A stretch of DNA of 64,000 nucleotides from UBA3069 sp050633465 (GCA_050633465.1 JBOEGO010000009.1:47346-111345); one strand, 5' to 3'; counted from the first letter of the stretch, positions 45,599-55,213 are shown. Notes: a model not told the origin generated them from the letters alone. A program made the numbers and translations.

Positions 45599-45760
45599 CA
45601 ACGTTGGGGCGGCGTCGATACAGTACGCGAGGCTTTCTTCGCTTGCATTTACACAGATCGCATAATCAGACTTATGTTAAGTTATTGATATAATTATCAA
45701 CAAAGTTCCATAAGAAATATTATGCGGTATTCGATCGCAATGGCGACGGAAGTGCAGTAT

Positions 45761-45804
45761 GAGCGCTTTTCGCTCAAAAACTAGAACGCGAGCGCTTTTC
45801 GCTC
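45761..45804. promoter_or_regulatory. Pair of GAGCG-N5-CGCTC inverted repeats before the kinase operon
   Basis: GAGCGCTTTTCGCTC at 45761-45775 and again at 45790-45804, 29 bases apart on the same face or nearly so of the helix, 43-86 bases before the kinase start. The same motif occurs twice more at 50130 and 50161. Likely binding sites of the NtrC-like regulator encoded in this operon. Confidence 0.75.
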
Positions 45805-45846
45805 ACTCCACAATTTGATAGTCTTTGGTATGGGGGATCAATTTGC

Positions 45847-47535
45847 GTGACAAAAAGCTTTTCGTTCAGAAAACTAAATCTTGCCCGACGATATTTGTGG
45901 GGAGCCCTTGTCGCTGCCCTTATACCACTCATCCTTATCGCGGCTCTATATGATCAATATAGCGCCAATCTCCTGAACAATCTAATCACCAATCGAGTGA
46001 ATGCTAATCTGGAAGCAACGGCCGCCAAGATGAGCAACTTTATGTCCGTTCAGGTGAATCGGTTGGAAAACATCGTCGATCTTGCAGACACCAGTGACTT
46101 TTTCCGAAGTGAACGACATGACAATATGTCAGGATTGTTGGAGGACATTCTTCTACTCGAAGCTGAAAGTCCGGATATTTATGCCATTGAGCTTGCCGAC
46201 ATAGAAGGCAATATCCTGCAGACTATCCCTTCAATCCGAACACGCCTAAAGCCAGAAAATTACAACACCTTGCCACTTGTTCAACATGGGACCGTCGAAG
46301 TGCTTGGCCCGGTCCTTCCCAAAAATGGACGGCCCGGCTGGTTCCTTATTCGCATGCCGGTTATGGTCAATCAGGAAACGATTGGCCTCGTATCCTTGCG
46401 AACCCGGCTCGCCTCCCTGACAGAGCAGGTTGCTCCGCTCATAGAACCCGACGTGTACGAGCCGCAGATCGTCGTCTTTGATCGCGTGCATCTCACGTCA
46501 GTTGGCACACACGCAGAAGTAGGGAATGCCTTTGCCCGTTCTCGGCAGTTTTTTCCGGGTTGGCGAATTCATCTGGTCGAAGGAAAAGGCAGTCTTCAGG
46601 AACCGCGAACCCAAATTCGTTACCTCCTCTTGGTTGCAGCAGCAATTTCCGCGCTGGTGATGATCTATCTGTTTTTCAAAATGTCTGAGCGGGTTTCGCG
46701 CTATCTCTTGCCGTTGAACAACGGTGCGAAGGCCATTGCCAATGGCGATTTTTCAACGCCGGTATCCGAAGATGCCCCCGGCGAATTGGGCACCCTTGCG
46801 AGATCATTCAATCGCATGCGGGAACAATTAGAAAAACTCATCAAGTCGCGTGTAGATGTTGAACGGCGAGCCGCACTCGGGAATATGGCAGCGAGTATTG
46901 CACACGAAATCAGAAACCCACTCACCACTGTCGCGGCCACGGTGCATGGTCTCAATCGCAATGAGGCAGACCCGGAGCGGCGCCAAATGTTTGATGTCAT
47001 CTCCTCTGAAATCACCCGTGTCGACCATACCATTGCCGAGTTTCTCAATTACGCACGGCCGAGCGATCCTGTCAGGGAGAACGTGTCGGTGCGAGACGTC
47101 TTCCGCTCCATCAGAACACTCATTGCGACAACGGCGCATGAAAAAAATATCATCATCAACCTTTCAGGCGATTCCAGTCTCACCATTGAAGTTGACCAAG
47201 CACATCTGAGACAAATCCTTTTGAACCTCGTACTCAATGCCATCGATGCGATGCCCGAAGGCGGGCATCTCACGCTTCAAGCCTACAAGGAAAATGGTGC
47301 GGCTGTTCTGATTGCATCTGATGATGGCGCTGGCATGGACGACGAGACCAGATCGCGAATTCTCCGGCCCTTTTTTACCACGAAGTCAGGTGGTTCTGGT
47401 CTTGGCCTCTCCATCACGAACCAACTCGTTGAGGCCAATCACGGCACGATGGATGTCGAAAGCGAAGAAGGCGTCGGAACAACAATCACCATCACCTTCC
47501 CGATGAATGCCGAGCAAAAAAAGGTTGGGTTATGA
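45847..47535 (+). CDS. Membrane sensor histidine kinase
   Basis: 562 residues from GTG 45847. First membrane segment about residues 16-34, then a periplasmic double-Cache-like region to about 255, second membrane segment about 262-280, and HAMP (SRYLLPLNNGAKAIANGDF). HisKA follows with the phospho-His in AHEIRNPLTTV near residue 353. The ATPase domain has NLVLNAIDAMPEGG near 460, DDGAGMD near 497 and GGSGLGLSI near 517. It overlaps the response regulator gene by 4 bp. Senses a periplasmic signal, perhaps via the binding protein encoded two genes downstream. Confidence 0.93.
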   Translation: MTKSFSFRKLNLARRYLWGALVAALIPLILIAALYDQYSANLLNNLITNRVNANLEATAAKMSNFMSVQVNRLENIVDLADTSDFFRSERHDNMSGLLEDILLLEAESPDIYAIELADIEGNILQTIPSIRTRLKPENYNTLPLVQHGTVEVLGPVLPKNGRPGWFLIRMPVMVNQETIGLVSLRTRLASLTEQVAPLIEPDVYEPQIVVFDRVHLTSVGTHAEVGNAFARSRQFFPGWRIHLVEGKGSLQEPRTQIRYLLLVAAAISALVMIYLFFKMSERVSRYLLPLNNGAKAIANGDFSTPVSEDAPGELGTLARSFNRMREQLEKLIKSRVDVERRAALGNMAASIAHEIRNPLTTVAATVHGLNRNEADPERRQMFDVISSEITRVDHTIAEFLNYARPSDPVRENVSVRDVFRSIRTLIATTAHEKNIIINLSGDSSLTIEVDQAHLRQILLNLVLNAIDAMPEGGHLTLQAYKENGAAVLIASDDGAGMDDETRSRILRPFFTTKSGGSGLGLSITNQLVEANHGTMDVESEEGVGTTITITFPMNAEQKKVGL

Positions 47536-48869
47536 GCAAGACAACGGTCCTGATCATCGATGACGAAATCAAGCTTACCCAGTCACTCGCCTTTACACTT
47601 CGGCAAGCCGGAATGGAATGTCTTGAAGCCCATAATGGTCATGTCGGTTGCAATCTGGCTCAAAAGGAGAGCCCTGATGTCGTTCTGCTAGACGTCAGGA
47701 TGCCTGGTAAAAACGGCCTCGAAGTCCTTGAGTGGTTTAATGCAGAAATGCCCGAAGTTCCCGTCATCATGATGTCAGCGTTCGACGACACCAAAGATGC
47801 CGTCACCGCTATCAAGATGGGAGCTGTTGACTATTTATCGAAGCCGTTCGATGTCGATGAACTAATTCATCTGTTGGATGAAACCAACACGCATCGTCAG
47901 CTCAAATCAGAAGTTCAATACTTAAGAGAGCGCAACACAAACGACACCGCACTCATTGGCAATAGTACTGTAATGCGGGACTTGAGAGAACACATTGATC
48001 GCATTTCACAGAGCAATCTGGGGACATTGCTTTTAGCCGGAGAGACGGGCGTTGGCAAAGCAGTGGTTGCGCGTCAGATGCATATCAAGAGCAATGGTGG
48101 CGAAAGCCCATTCGTTGAGATCAACTGTGCGACATTGCCGGAAAACAAGATTGAAGCTGAACTATTTGGTGCGGAGCGCGGCACCCTGCCCGGTCTCGTC
48201 TCAAGGCGCCGTGGACTTGTTGAGATAGCAGACAACGGTACTTTGTTTCTCGATGAAATCGGCGAAATGCCCCTTTCCGTTCAGGCAAAGTTGCTGACAT
48301 ATCTAGAGACAAGAACGTATCGTCCTGTCGGGATCACAAGAGAGCATCATTCAAAAGCTTTGGTTATTGCCGCGACCAATAAGAGCCTCGAGCAAGCGGT
48401 TGCTGCAGGAAATTTCCGTCAGGATCTGTTCTATCGACTGAACGTCGTTCCATTAGAAATTCTCCCACTGCGCGAAAGAGATCAGGATATCGCGCTGCTG
48501 GCGAAGCACTTTGCGCGTTTTTTTGCAGAGGAATCAGCGTCTAAGTCGATTGGTTTTTCCAGATCAACCCTGACATTCTTCGATTCATACCCATGGCCTG
48601 GAAACGTACGGGAACTGAAAAATCTTGTTGAACGTCTAACGATCCTTCATCCAGGCCAAGTCATCTCGGTTGATCAATTGCCGCCTGAAATCCGAAACGT
48701 TGAGCCACGCAAACCCGTTTCAATAGAAGAACAGATGGACAACGTCGAACGCAACATGATTCAGGACACCCTGATCAAGTGCCGCGGTAAAAAAGGACTC
48801 GCAGCTGAGCGTCTCGGCATCTCCAGGCATGCTTTGAAGCGCAAAATGCAGCGACTGGATATGTCATGA
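47532..48869 (+). CDS. NtrC-family response regulator with degenerate GAFTGA loop
   Basis: 445 residues. Receiver domain with phospho-Asp in VVLLDVRMPG near residue 54, an AAA+ domain with Walker A GETGVGKA near 172-179 and Walker B GTLFLDEIGEMP near 236-247, and a Fis-type HTH at the end (GLAAERLGISRHALKRKM). The loop that contacts sigma-54 is normally GAFTGA; here ELFGAERGTLPGLVSRR has GTLPGL. Such proteins usually no longer activate sigma-54 promoters and act on sigma-70 ones. No -24/-12 promoter was seen before the target operons, in agreement. Its stop overlaps the binding-protein start. Confidence 0.9.
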   Translation: MSKTTVLIIDDEIKLTQSLAFTLRQAGMECLEAHNGHVGCNLAQKESPDVVLLDVRMPGKNGLEVLEWFNAEMPEVPVIMMSAFDDTKDAVTAIKMGAVDYLSKPFDVDELIHLLDETNTHRQLKSEVQYLRERNTNDTALIGNSTVMRDLREHIDRISQSNLGTLLLAGETGVGKAVVARQMHIKSNGGESPFVEINCATLPENKIEAELFGAERGTLPGLVSRRRGLVEIADNGTLFLDEIGEMPLSVQAKLLTYLETRTYRPVGITREHHSKALVIAATNKSLEQAVAAGNFRQDLFYRLNVVPLEILPLRERDQDIALLAKHFARFFAEESASKSIGFSRSTLTFFDSYPWPGNVRELKNLVERLTILHPGQVISVDQLPPEIRNVEPRKPVSIEEQMDNVERNMIQDTLIKCRGKKGLAAERLGISRHALKRKMQRLDMS

Positions 48870-50104
48870 AATACATAATATCGATATGCGCTACCACCGT
48901 TCTGGCAACACTTCTGTTTGCATTCCCCTCGTACGCCCAATCAGATCCAGTCAGGATCGGGTGCCTCTATCCGCTGACCGGTCCAGGTGGGCTCTATGGG
49001 CGCGATAGTGCCGTAGCGATCAAGCTTGCACAGGATCATCTGAATGCACTTGAGCCAGCCGACTATCCGCAGCTGGAAGTTCTGATCGAAGACACGCGCT
49101 CGAAATCACTTAGATCGGTGCAGATTGCTCGAAAATTCATCGAAGAAGAAAACGTCGATTTTCTGTGTGGTGTCGTCAGCTCCAGTATAGCGCGTGCAGT
49201 CTCTCCGATCGCCGAAAAACATGAGACATTCTTTATTGGTACTGACCATGCCTCACCCACTTTGGTGAAAGAAGCACTCCATCCCTACTACTTCCGGGTC
49301 AATAATGGCACACGCCTTTCGATGCTGGCAGGCGCGCAATATATCGAGGAAAACTATGGTCAAAGCGCCGACCCTATAAGGATCGCATTTGTTGGGCCTG
49401 ATTATGAATACGGATATCAGGCATGGGACGATCTCAAAGGTTTTCTTGACGCGCATAGCATGGCGACAGACATCCGTGGAGAATACTGGCCCAAGCTCTT
49501 TGAGACTGATTACACGCCCTACATTCAACAGCTGCTGAAGGACGAAGTGGACATCGTCGTCAGTGGCCACTGGGGCTTGGACCTCGTCACTTTCGTGAAA
49601 CAGGCAAAACAGCTGGGTCTGTTCGAGCAAACACAGTTTATGAACTTCGATGCCGGCGGAAACTACGAAATTCTCGCGGAGCTTGGCAATGACATGCCGC
49701 TCGGCCTTGTCCTTTCTGCCCGGCATCATGTCAATTGGCCTCCAACTTCACACAACGAAAGTTTCGTAGAAAAGTTTCATGAAGAGGCCGGTCGTTATCC
49801 CAGTTATGCGGCCCAAGGCGCTTACGCAGGCATCTTGGCAATTGCTGAAACCGTTCGGCAATCCGGTGGTGCAGATGATCCAGAAAAAGTCAGGCGCTCT
49901 CTTGAGACTTTATCGTTGTCTCTGCCGGAAGATCCCGAAGGTTTTCGGTCGCACATGGACCCTCAAACGCATCAGATGCTGCAAGTGCAGGCTATTGGTA
50001 AGACTGTTTTCGATAACCGTTATCCGCCCGCAACGGTGCAATTGGGCGAGTGGTCGATTTACTATCCGCCTGCGCAATGGCCGCAGCTTACCGATCCCAA
50101 CTAA
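48866..50104 (+). CDS. Periplasmic binding protein (AmiC/LivK type), possible sensor partner
   Basis: 412 residues with a signal peptide (cleavage after SYAQ, about residue 25). The type-1 periplasmic fold shows VRIGCLYPLTGPGGLYGRDS near 30-49, VEFLCGVVSSSIARAVSP-like block near 95-115, and PDYEYGYQAWDD near 175, as in AmiC, UrtA and FmdD proteins. It is fused in the same operon as the kinase and regulator (ATGA overlap with the regulator), not with the transporter. It may therefore present ligand to the kinase rather than to the importer. That role is inference. Confidence 0.85.
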   Translation: MKYIISICATTVLATLLFAFPSYAQSDPVRIGCLYPLTGPGGLYGRDSAVAIKLAQDHLNALEPADYPQLEVLIEDTRSKSLRSVQIARKFIEEENVDFLCGVVSSSIARAVSPIAEKHETFFIGTDHASPTLVKEALHPYYFRVNNGTRLSMLAGAQYIEENYGQSADPIRIAFVGPDYEYGYQAWDDLKGFLDAHSMATDIRGEYWPKLFETDYTPYIQQLLKDEVDIVVSGHWGLDLVTFVKQAKQLGLFEQTQFMNFDAGGNYEILAELGNDMPLGLVLSARHHVNWPPTSHNESFVEKFHEEAGRYPSYAAQGAYAGILAIAETVRQSGGADDPEKVRRSLETLSLSLPEDPEGFRSHMDPQTHQMLQVQAIGKTVFDNRYPPATVQLGEWSIYYPPAQWPQLTDPN

Positions 50105-50129
50105 TCGAACTGTGAATAAGTTCCACAGT

Positions 50130-50190
50130 GAGCGGTTACCGCTCACCCAAAGCGAGGTTTGAGCGCATTGCGCTCGCAAAACTACCGCTC
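50130..50190. promoter_or_regulatory. Pair (plus half-site) of GAGCG-N5-CGCTC repeats before the Liv operon
   Basis: GTGAGCGGTTACCGCTCAC at 50128-50146 is a perfect 19-bp palindrome containing GAGCG-N5-CGCTC. GAGCGCATTGCGCTC at 50161-50175 is a second site 31 bases on, and ACCGCTC at 50184-50190 is a half-site. These match the pair at 45761-45804. They lie 160-225 bp before the next gene, a distance fitting activation from upstream. Confidence 0.75.
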
Positions 50191-50352
50191 AAAAATTGAA
50201 GAGTTCCCTAATCCGATGAAAATGACGGCAGCGTGCTCACCGGGTGCGCAGGGAGGATTTCGCACAGTTACACCTACCGGTCGGGGGAGGCTCTGCCGCG
50301 TGCTGCTGCGTGAATTTCTATCTCAAATTCGGATAGAACTTGGAGGAATAAC

Positions 50353-51681
50353 ATGAGGCATTCACCTCGCATCGGCACAAAATTTGGTGCTGTTTTCAAA
50401 AATTCAACATCACTCATTGCAGCCGCAACAATCGGACTTTTGGGCAGCTTCGCTTCGCCGAATGCCGCGCAGGCTCAAGACGAGACTGTCAAGATCGGTT
50501 TCGTCACCTTCTTGTCAGGCGGTGCAGCTGGCCCATTCGGTGTCCCGGCGCGCAATGCCGCAGAGCTGATGATCCAGTCCATCAATGCGGGCACGATCCC
50601 TGGTCAATACAACACTGCCGGTGTTGGTGGTGCGATGATCGAACCGATCTTTGTTGATGAAAATTCAAAGCAGAAAAATGCCGACTACCTCAAGCTTGTC
50701 GAAAAAGACGCGGTTGATATGGTTGTCGGTTACATCTCATCGGGCAGCTGTAAAGCAATCGCACCGGAGGCGGAGAAAGCGCAGAAGTTGACGATTTTGT
50801 TTGATTGCGGCACACCGCAAATCTTCGAAGAGATCGTCACCGATCCGCAATACACATTCCGCACAGGTGGCCATGCCACAATGGATAATGTCGCGGCAGC
50901 ACGTTATCTTGCGCAAACAGGCGCAAGTGCGGCAAACGTTGCGGGTATCAACCAGAACTACGCTTGGGGACAAGACTCATGGCGTGACTTTTCAGCTTCG
51001 ATTGCACAGTTGAACGCAGACTCAAAGGTTGCCACCGAACAGTTTCCGAAAATCTATGCGGGCCAGTACGGGTCTGAAATTTCAGCGCTGCTGACTTCCA
51101 AACCAGACGTCATTCATTCCAGTTTCTGGGGCGGCGATATGGAGGCCTTTATTATCCAAGGCTCAGCACGCGGCATTTTCGAACGTTCCAAAGTTGTACT
51201 GACAACCGGAGAAACAGCGATGCATCGTCTTGGCGCTCAAATGCCCGATGGCACAATCATCGGTGCGCGTGGTCCGCATGGCGATCTTGCGCCTCAGTCT
51301 GAGCTGAACGACTGGTTCCGCAAAGCTTATTTTGATCGCTTCGGTACATTGCCAACCTATCCATCTTACAAGATGGCACAGGCGCTTCTCGGCGTGAAAG
51401 CCGCCGCGGATAAAGCGGGCAGCGCTGATCAAGATGCTGTCATCGGCGCTTTGAAAGGCCTTGAATGGGAAGGCCCGAGCGGAACCGTTTCCATGGCTCT
51501 TGCCAATGGTCACCAGGCGATCCAGGACACGGCTTATGGCACTTACAAATATGACAAAGACGCCGGCAAGGCGACACTGGTTGATGTTGTTCGTTTCCCA
51601 GCCGAATGCGTGAACCCACCAGCCGGTATTAACTCTATCGACTGGATCAATGGCGGTTTTGAAGGCGCGAAGTGCGAATAG
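50353..51681 (+). CDS. Branched-chain-type ABC transporter binding protein
   Basis: 442 residues. Long signal peptide (about 1-41, ending ANAAQAQ-like), then KIGFVTFLSGGAAGPFGVPARNAAEL and the type-1 periplasmic fold to the end. A Cys pair near the C terminus (AECVNPP and FEGAKCE) may form a disulfide. Ribosome binding site TTGGAGGAA before the start. First gene of the importer and dehydrogenase operon, preceded by the GAGCG-N5-CGCTC sites. Despite the LivK relationship, the substrate is more likely a small hydroxy acid or amide given the enzymes downstream. Confidence 0.92.
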   Translation: MRHSPRIGTKFGAVFKNSTSLIAAATIGLLGSFASPNAAQAQDETVKIGFVTFLSGGAAGPFGVPARNAAELMIQSINAGTIPGQYNTAGVGGAMIEPIFVDENSKQKNADYLKLVEKDAVDMVVGYISSGSCKAIAPEAEKAQKLTILFDCGTPQIFEEIVTDPQYTFRTGGHATMDNVAAARYLAQTGASAANVAGINQNYAWGQDSWRDFSASIAQLNADSKVATEQFPKIYAGQYGSEISALLTSKPDVIHSSFWGGDMEAFIIQGSARGIFERSKVVLTTGETAMHRLGAQMPDGTIIGARGPHGDLAPQSELNDWFRKAYFDRFGTLPTYPSYKMAQALLGVKAAADKAGSADQDAVIGALKGLEWEGPSGTVSMALANGHQAIQDTAYGTYKYDKDAGKATLVDVVRFPAECVNPPAGINSIDWINGGFEGAKCE

Positions 51682-51848
51682 AGACGTAAACCTCCCAAGT
51701 TGGGCGGTGTGCCGGTCACATGATCGGTACATCGCCTGAAGCAACTGGCCGGGCTTCAGGCTATCAAATTGACGAGCTTGAGCCCGGTTTTTCTCCAACA
51801 GCTGATTTTGCGGCGAGGAGGAAACACTCAAACAATTATCTGGAGTTA

Positions 51849-52748
51849 ATGATGCTGACCGCAATCGCGATAGCAGTGGATGGTCTTGGCTTTGCCGCAT
51901 GGCTATTTCTATCATCGGTGGGGCTCACGTTGATCTACGGCGTGATGCGGATCCTCAACATTGCCCATGGCGGGTTTTATGCGCTCGGCGCTTATTCCTC
52001 TGCATGGGCCATTGGTTTGTACACTCAAACCGGCAACACAGTCGCACTTACCTTTCTCATCATCCCGCTTGCCGCTCTTTTGGCAGGTGTCGTGTCGGGC
52101 TTATTGGTCGAGCGCGGTATCTTAAGGTTTATGTATGGTCGTGACGAAGTCCTGATGGTGCTCGTCACCTATGCGATCTTTCTCATACTTGAAGATGTCA
52201 CGAAGCTGATTTGGGGCACCGAGTCTTACGTAGCATGGCAGCCTGCCTTTTACTTCGGGACGATCGATATCTTCGACATCCCTTACACGGTTTATAAATT
52301 CATCATCATTGGCGTCGCCATCACTGTTGGCCTTGCCCTTTTCATCGGTCTTAATCGCACACGCATCGGTAAGCTGTTGCTTGTGGTTATTGAGGATCGT
52401 GAGATCAGTGGTGCGCTCGGCATCAATGTAAGACGTTTTTTCACAGTCACATTTGTTATTGGTGCCACTCTCGGAGCACTCGGCGGCGCCATCACGGCTC
52501 CTGAAATTTCGGTATCCCCCGGCATTGGCGCAGAGATCATCGTCTTGTCATTCGCGGTGATCGTGATTGGCGGCATGGGATCGATAGGTGGTGCCATGCT
52601 TGGCGCGGTGATTGTTGGCTTTGCACGCGCAGCCTCCGTGCACCTGTATCCGCCAGCTGAACTTTTCTCGATCTATCTCGTCATGGCCGCAGTCCTGGCC
52701 GTTAAACCTTATGGCCTCTTTGCTTTGGCAGAAAGCAGGAAGATATGA
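51849..52748 (+). CDS. livH: Branched-chain-type ABC transporter permease LivH
   Basis: 299 residues from ATG 51849 (or 51852, with TGGAG 6 bases upstream); the longer frame to 51720 reads hydrophilic and unlike the family. Eight or so membrane segments, with the LivH signature VGLTLIYGVMRILNIAHGGFYALGAY near the start and GINVRRFFTVTFVIGATLGALGG later. Overlaps livM by 4 bp. Confidence 0.92.
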   Translation: MMLTAIAIAVDGLGFAAWLFLSSVGLTLIYGVMRILNIAHGGFYALGAYSSAWAIGLYTQTGNTVALTFLIIPLAALLAGVVSGLLVERGILRFMYGRDEVLMVLVTYAIFLILEDVTKLIWGTESYVAWQPAFYFGTIDIFDIPYTVYKFIIIGVAITVGLALFIGLNRTRIGKLLLVVIEDREISGALGINVRRFFTVTFVIGATLGALGGAITAPEISVSPGIGAEIIVLSFAVIVIGGMGSIGGAMLGAVIVGFARAASVHLYPPAELFSIYLVMAAVLAVKPYGLFALAESRKI

Positions 52749-53728
52749 CCAAATCACTCGACCGCACTGAACTCGGGCTTATCATTGCCCTTCCAATCCT
52801 GATCTGCCTCGCCTTCATCCTACCGAAATGGATCGTCAACTACGTCCAAGTCTCGATGGGCACTGGTCTTGTGGCCCTCGGCGTGATGATTCAAATGCGC
52901 GCCGGTCTCGTCTCATTTGGGCAAGGGCTCTACTTTTGCGTTGGGGGCTACGCTGCTGGCATGGCAGCCAAGTTCATGGGTATTTCCGATCTCTTCGTGC
53001 TTTTGGCATTTGGAATAATCGCAGCTCTTGTTCTTTCGACCATCCTCGGTTTCCTGCTGCGCAGATACCGGGAAATCTTCTTCGCCATGCTCAGCTTGGC
53101 AGTGTCAATGATCCTATTCGGACTCCTTTCAAGCACTGAAGAACTGGGCAGCACCGACGGCTTCAACTTACCGACTGCTACTTTCCTGGGCTGGGCACCA
53201 ACGGGCGAAACTGCGCGACTGACGCTCTATACGATCACTTGTGTCGTCGTCATCGGATGTGCGATCGCACTAAACCGATTTCTGAAAGGGCCAATCGGCT
53301 ACATCAATGAGGCAATCCGAGAGAACGAACTCCGAGTCGAATACCTTGGCACATCAGCGCACAAAGCGGTCCACATCACTTATGTTCTGGCCGCAGTCGT
53401 CTCATCAATTGGTGGTGTGCTTTGGGCCCTGGCGCTCGGACACGTTGATCCTGAAATGACCAATTGGACGACCTCTGGACAGTTTGTATTTGTCTCTATC
53501 CTTTCCGGTATCGGCAATATCGCCGCACCACTCATAGGTACGTTCATTCTTGAAGTTGTTCGGATCTATGCCGTGGAACTGTCGCCAAACACTTGGCAGA
53601 TGATCTTGGGCACCGTGATGCTTTTGACGATTATTTTCCTGCCAAAAGGTCTTTGGTCGCTGGTTGCATCCAAGAAAAAATCCAAAAAAGAAAAGCTGGC
53701 GGCATCTGCTCCAGCAGCAGGTGAATGA
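52745..53728 (+). CDS. livM: Branched-chain-type ABC transporter permease LivM
   Basis: 327 residues. LivM signatures are FGQGLYFCVGGYAAGM, the YREIFFAMLSLAVSMILFGL segment, and YLGTSAHKAVHITYVLAAVVSSIGG near residue 205. The C-terminal tail is Lys-rich and cytoplasmic. Starts in the livH stop and is followed by livG after one base. Confidence 0.92.
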   Translation: MTKSLDRTELGLIIALPILICLAFILPKWIVNYVQVSMGTGLVALGVMIQMRAGLVSFGQGLYFCVGGYAAGMAAKFMGISDLFVLLAFGIIAALVLSTILGFLLRRYREIFFAMLSLAVSMILFGLLSSTEELGSTDGFNLPTATFLGWAPTGETARLTLYTITCVVVIGCAIALNRFLKGPIGYINEAIRENELRVEYLGTSAHKAVHITYVLAAVVSSIGGVLWALALGHVDPEMTNWTTSGQFVFVSILSGIGNIAAPLIGTFILEVVRIYAVELSPNTWQMILGTVMLLTIIFLPKGLWSLVASKKKSKKEKLAASAPAAGE

Positions 53729-53729
53729 T

Positions 53730-54551
53730 ATGACCACGCTTCTTGAAACCCGCAAATTGGAAAGAACCTTTGGCGCCGTCTATGCCGCCAAAGACGTCAA
53801 CATCAAAATCGATGCTGGCGAAATCCTGGGCGTCATCGGTTCAAATGGCGCGGGCAAAACAACCTTCGTCAATATGGTCACCGGATATCTGACGCCAAGT
53901 TCGGGAGAGATCCTGTATCGCGGCAAAGAAATCACCGGATTGCCAACGCGGGACATCACCAAGCTAGGTATTTGTCGCTCGTTTCAAATTCCGCAGCTCT
54001 TCCCGGAACTGCCGGTGATTGAAAACATGCTCATCGCTTTGACGATTGCCAAGCAGAACAGCACGGTCCTGTTCAAACCGGCAATCAATCAAGCTCTCGA
54101 AGATGAGGCGATGACGCTTCTGGCACGGTTCAAGATCGACCAGTATGCCGATCAGGATATCGCCACACTGCCGCAGGGCGTTCGCAAGCTGGTCGACATA
54201 GCAATGGCGACGGTCGCTGAACCAGATCTCTTGTTCCTCGACGAACCAACCAGTGGCGTGAGTGCTGACGAAAAGATGGACCTTATGAAGGTTCTGATTG
54301 ACGCGCTTAAATCCACAAAAACTGCCGTTCTGTTCATCGAACATGACATGGAAATCGTCGAAGCCTTCTCTCCACGCTGTGTTGCGTTCTACGAGGGAAC
54401 CATTCTCGCAGACGGGCCCACTGCTGACGTTCTGGAAAATCAGAAAGTCAGAGAGTTTGTGATTGGCAGTGAATTCCACCGCAGCGCTGCAGAGCCTGAG
54501 ACATCCAAACCGGCACCAGAAAAGAAAACCTCCAAGAAAGGGGCTGCATAA
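53730..54551 (+). CDS. livG: Branched-chain-type ABC transporter ATPase LivG
   Basis: 273 residues from ATG 53730, immediately after the livM stop; a longer frame to 53664 lies inside livM. Walker A GSNGAGKTT near residue 38, and the LivG-type block GICRSFQIPQLFPELPVIENM near 85. The signature is weak (LPQGVRKLVDIAMA, without LSGGQ), which is usual for LivG; Walker B LLFLDEPTSG near 165. Extra Lys/Ala-rich tail of about 20 residues. Confidence 0.92.
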   Translation: MTTLLETRKLERTFGAVYAAKDVNIKIDAGEILGVIGSNGAGKTTFVNMVTGYLTPSSGEILYRGKEITGLPTRDITKLGICRSFQIPQLFPELPVIENMLIALTIAKQNSTVLFKPAINQALEDEAMTLLARFKIDQYADQDIATLPQGVRKLVDIAMATVAEPDLLFLDEPTSGVSADEKMDLMKVLIDALKSTKTAVLFIEHDMEIVEAFSPRCVAFYEGTILADGPTADVLENQKVREFVIGSEFHRSAAEPETSKPAPEKKTSKKGAA

Positions 54552-55210
54552 TGCTGACCATCGACAATATCAGCCTTTCCATTCAGCGCGTGCCGATCCT
54601 ACGGGATGTAAGCCTAGAGATTGAAACCGGGACAACATGTGGTCTCATCGGTCGCAACGGTGCTGGCAAGACGACTTTGATGCGGTCGATAATGGGCGCT
54701 TTGGCCGTTGAAAAAGGTGCCATCCGATTCAACCAGGTCGATCTTCACACGGCCAAACCGCACGAACGCGCGACACTCGGTATAGGATATTTGCCTGAAG
54801 ACCGACGCTTGGTGCCACATTTCACCGTCGAAGAGAACATCATGGTTTCCCTTTGGGCGACCAACAATGACGACCATAGTCGCCTGAAATGGGTGTACGA
54901 GCTCATGCCTGAGATCGGCCGCTTTGCAGAGCGCAAGGCGATGACTTTAAGTGGCGGGCAACAGAAACTTGTCGCCTTGGCACGTGCTCTTGTTGCCGGG
55001 TCGAACCTGCTTCTTCTGGATGAGCCCTTTGAGGGCGTGGCACCTGCATTGGCCCAACGTCTTATGGAAGTTATCGGCGATCTGAAGTCTGAAAACTTGA
55101 CAGTGTTAGTCTCTGAATCAGACTACACGCATTCTGAAAAAGTGGTCGACAAAGTCTATTCGATCGAGCGCGGTCAGATCAGTCTGATGAATGAAGTGGA
55201 GGCGGCGTGA
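54551..55210 (+). CDS. livF: Branched-chain-type ABC transporter ATPase LivF
   Basis: 219 residues, slightly shorter than most LivF. Walker A GRNGAGKTT near residue 35, GIGYLPEDRRLVPHFTVEENI (core YLPEDRRLV) near 77, signature LSGGQQKLVALARAL near 135, Walker B LLLLDEPFEG near 155. Its start overlaps the livG stop as TAATG, and the alcohol dehydrogenase gene starts 4 bp later. Confidence 0.92.
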   Translation: MLTIDNISLSIQRVPILRDVSLEIETGTTCGLIGRNGAGKTTLMRSIMGALAVEKGAIRFNQVDLHTAKPHERATLGIGYLPEDRRLVPHFTVEENIMVSLWATNNDDHSRLKWVYELMPEIGRFAERKAMTLSGGQQKLVALARALVAGSNLLLLDEPFEGVAPALAQRLMEVIGDLKSENLTVLVSESDYTHSEKVVDKVYSIERGQISLMNEVEAA

Positions 55211-55213
55211 GTC

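Noticed and set aside
50191..50352. Sigma-54 (-24/-12) promoter before the Liv operon
   Set aside because: I looked for TGGCAC-N5-TTGC and found no convincing match, in line with the degenerate GAFTGA loop.
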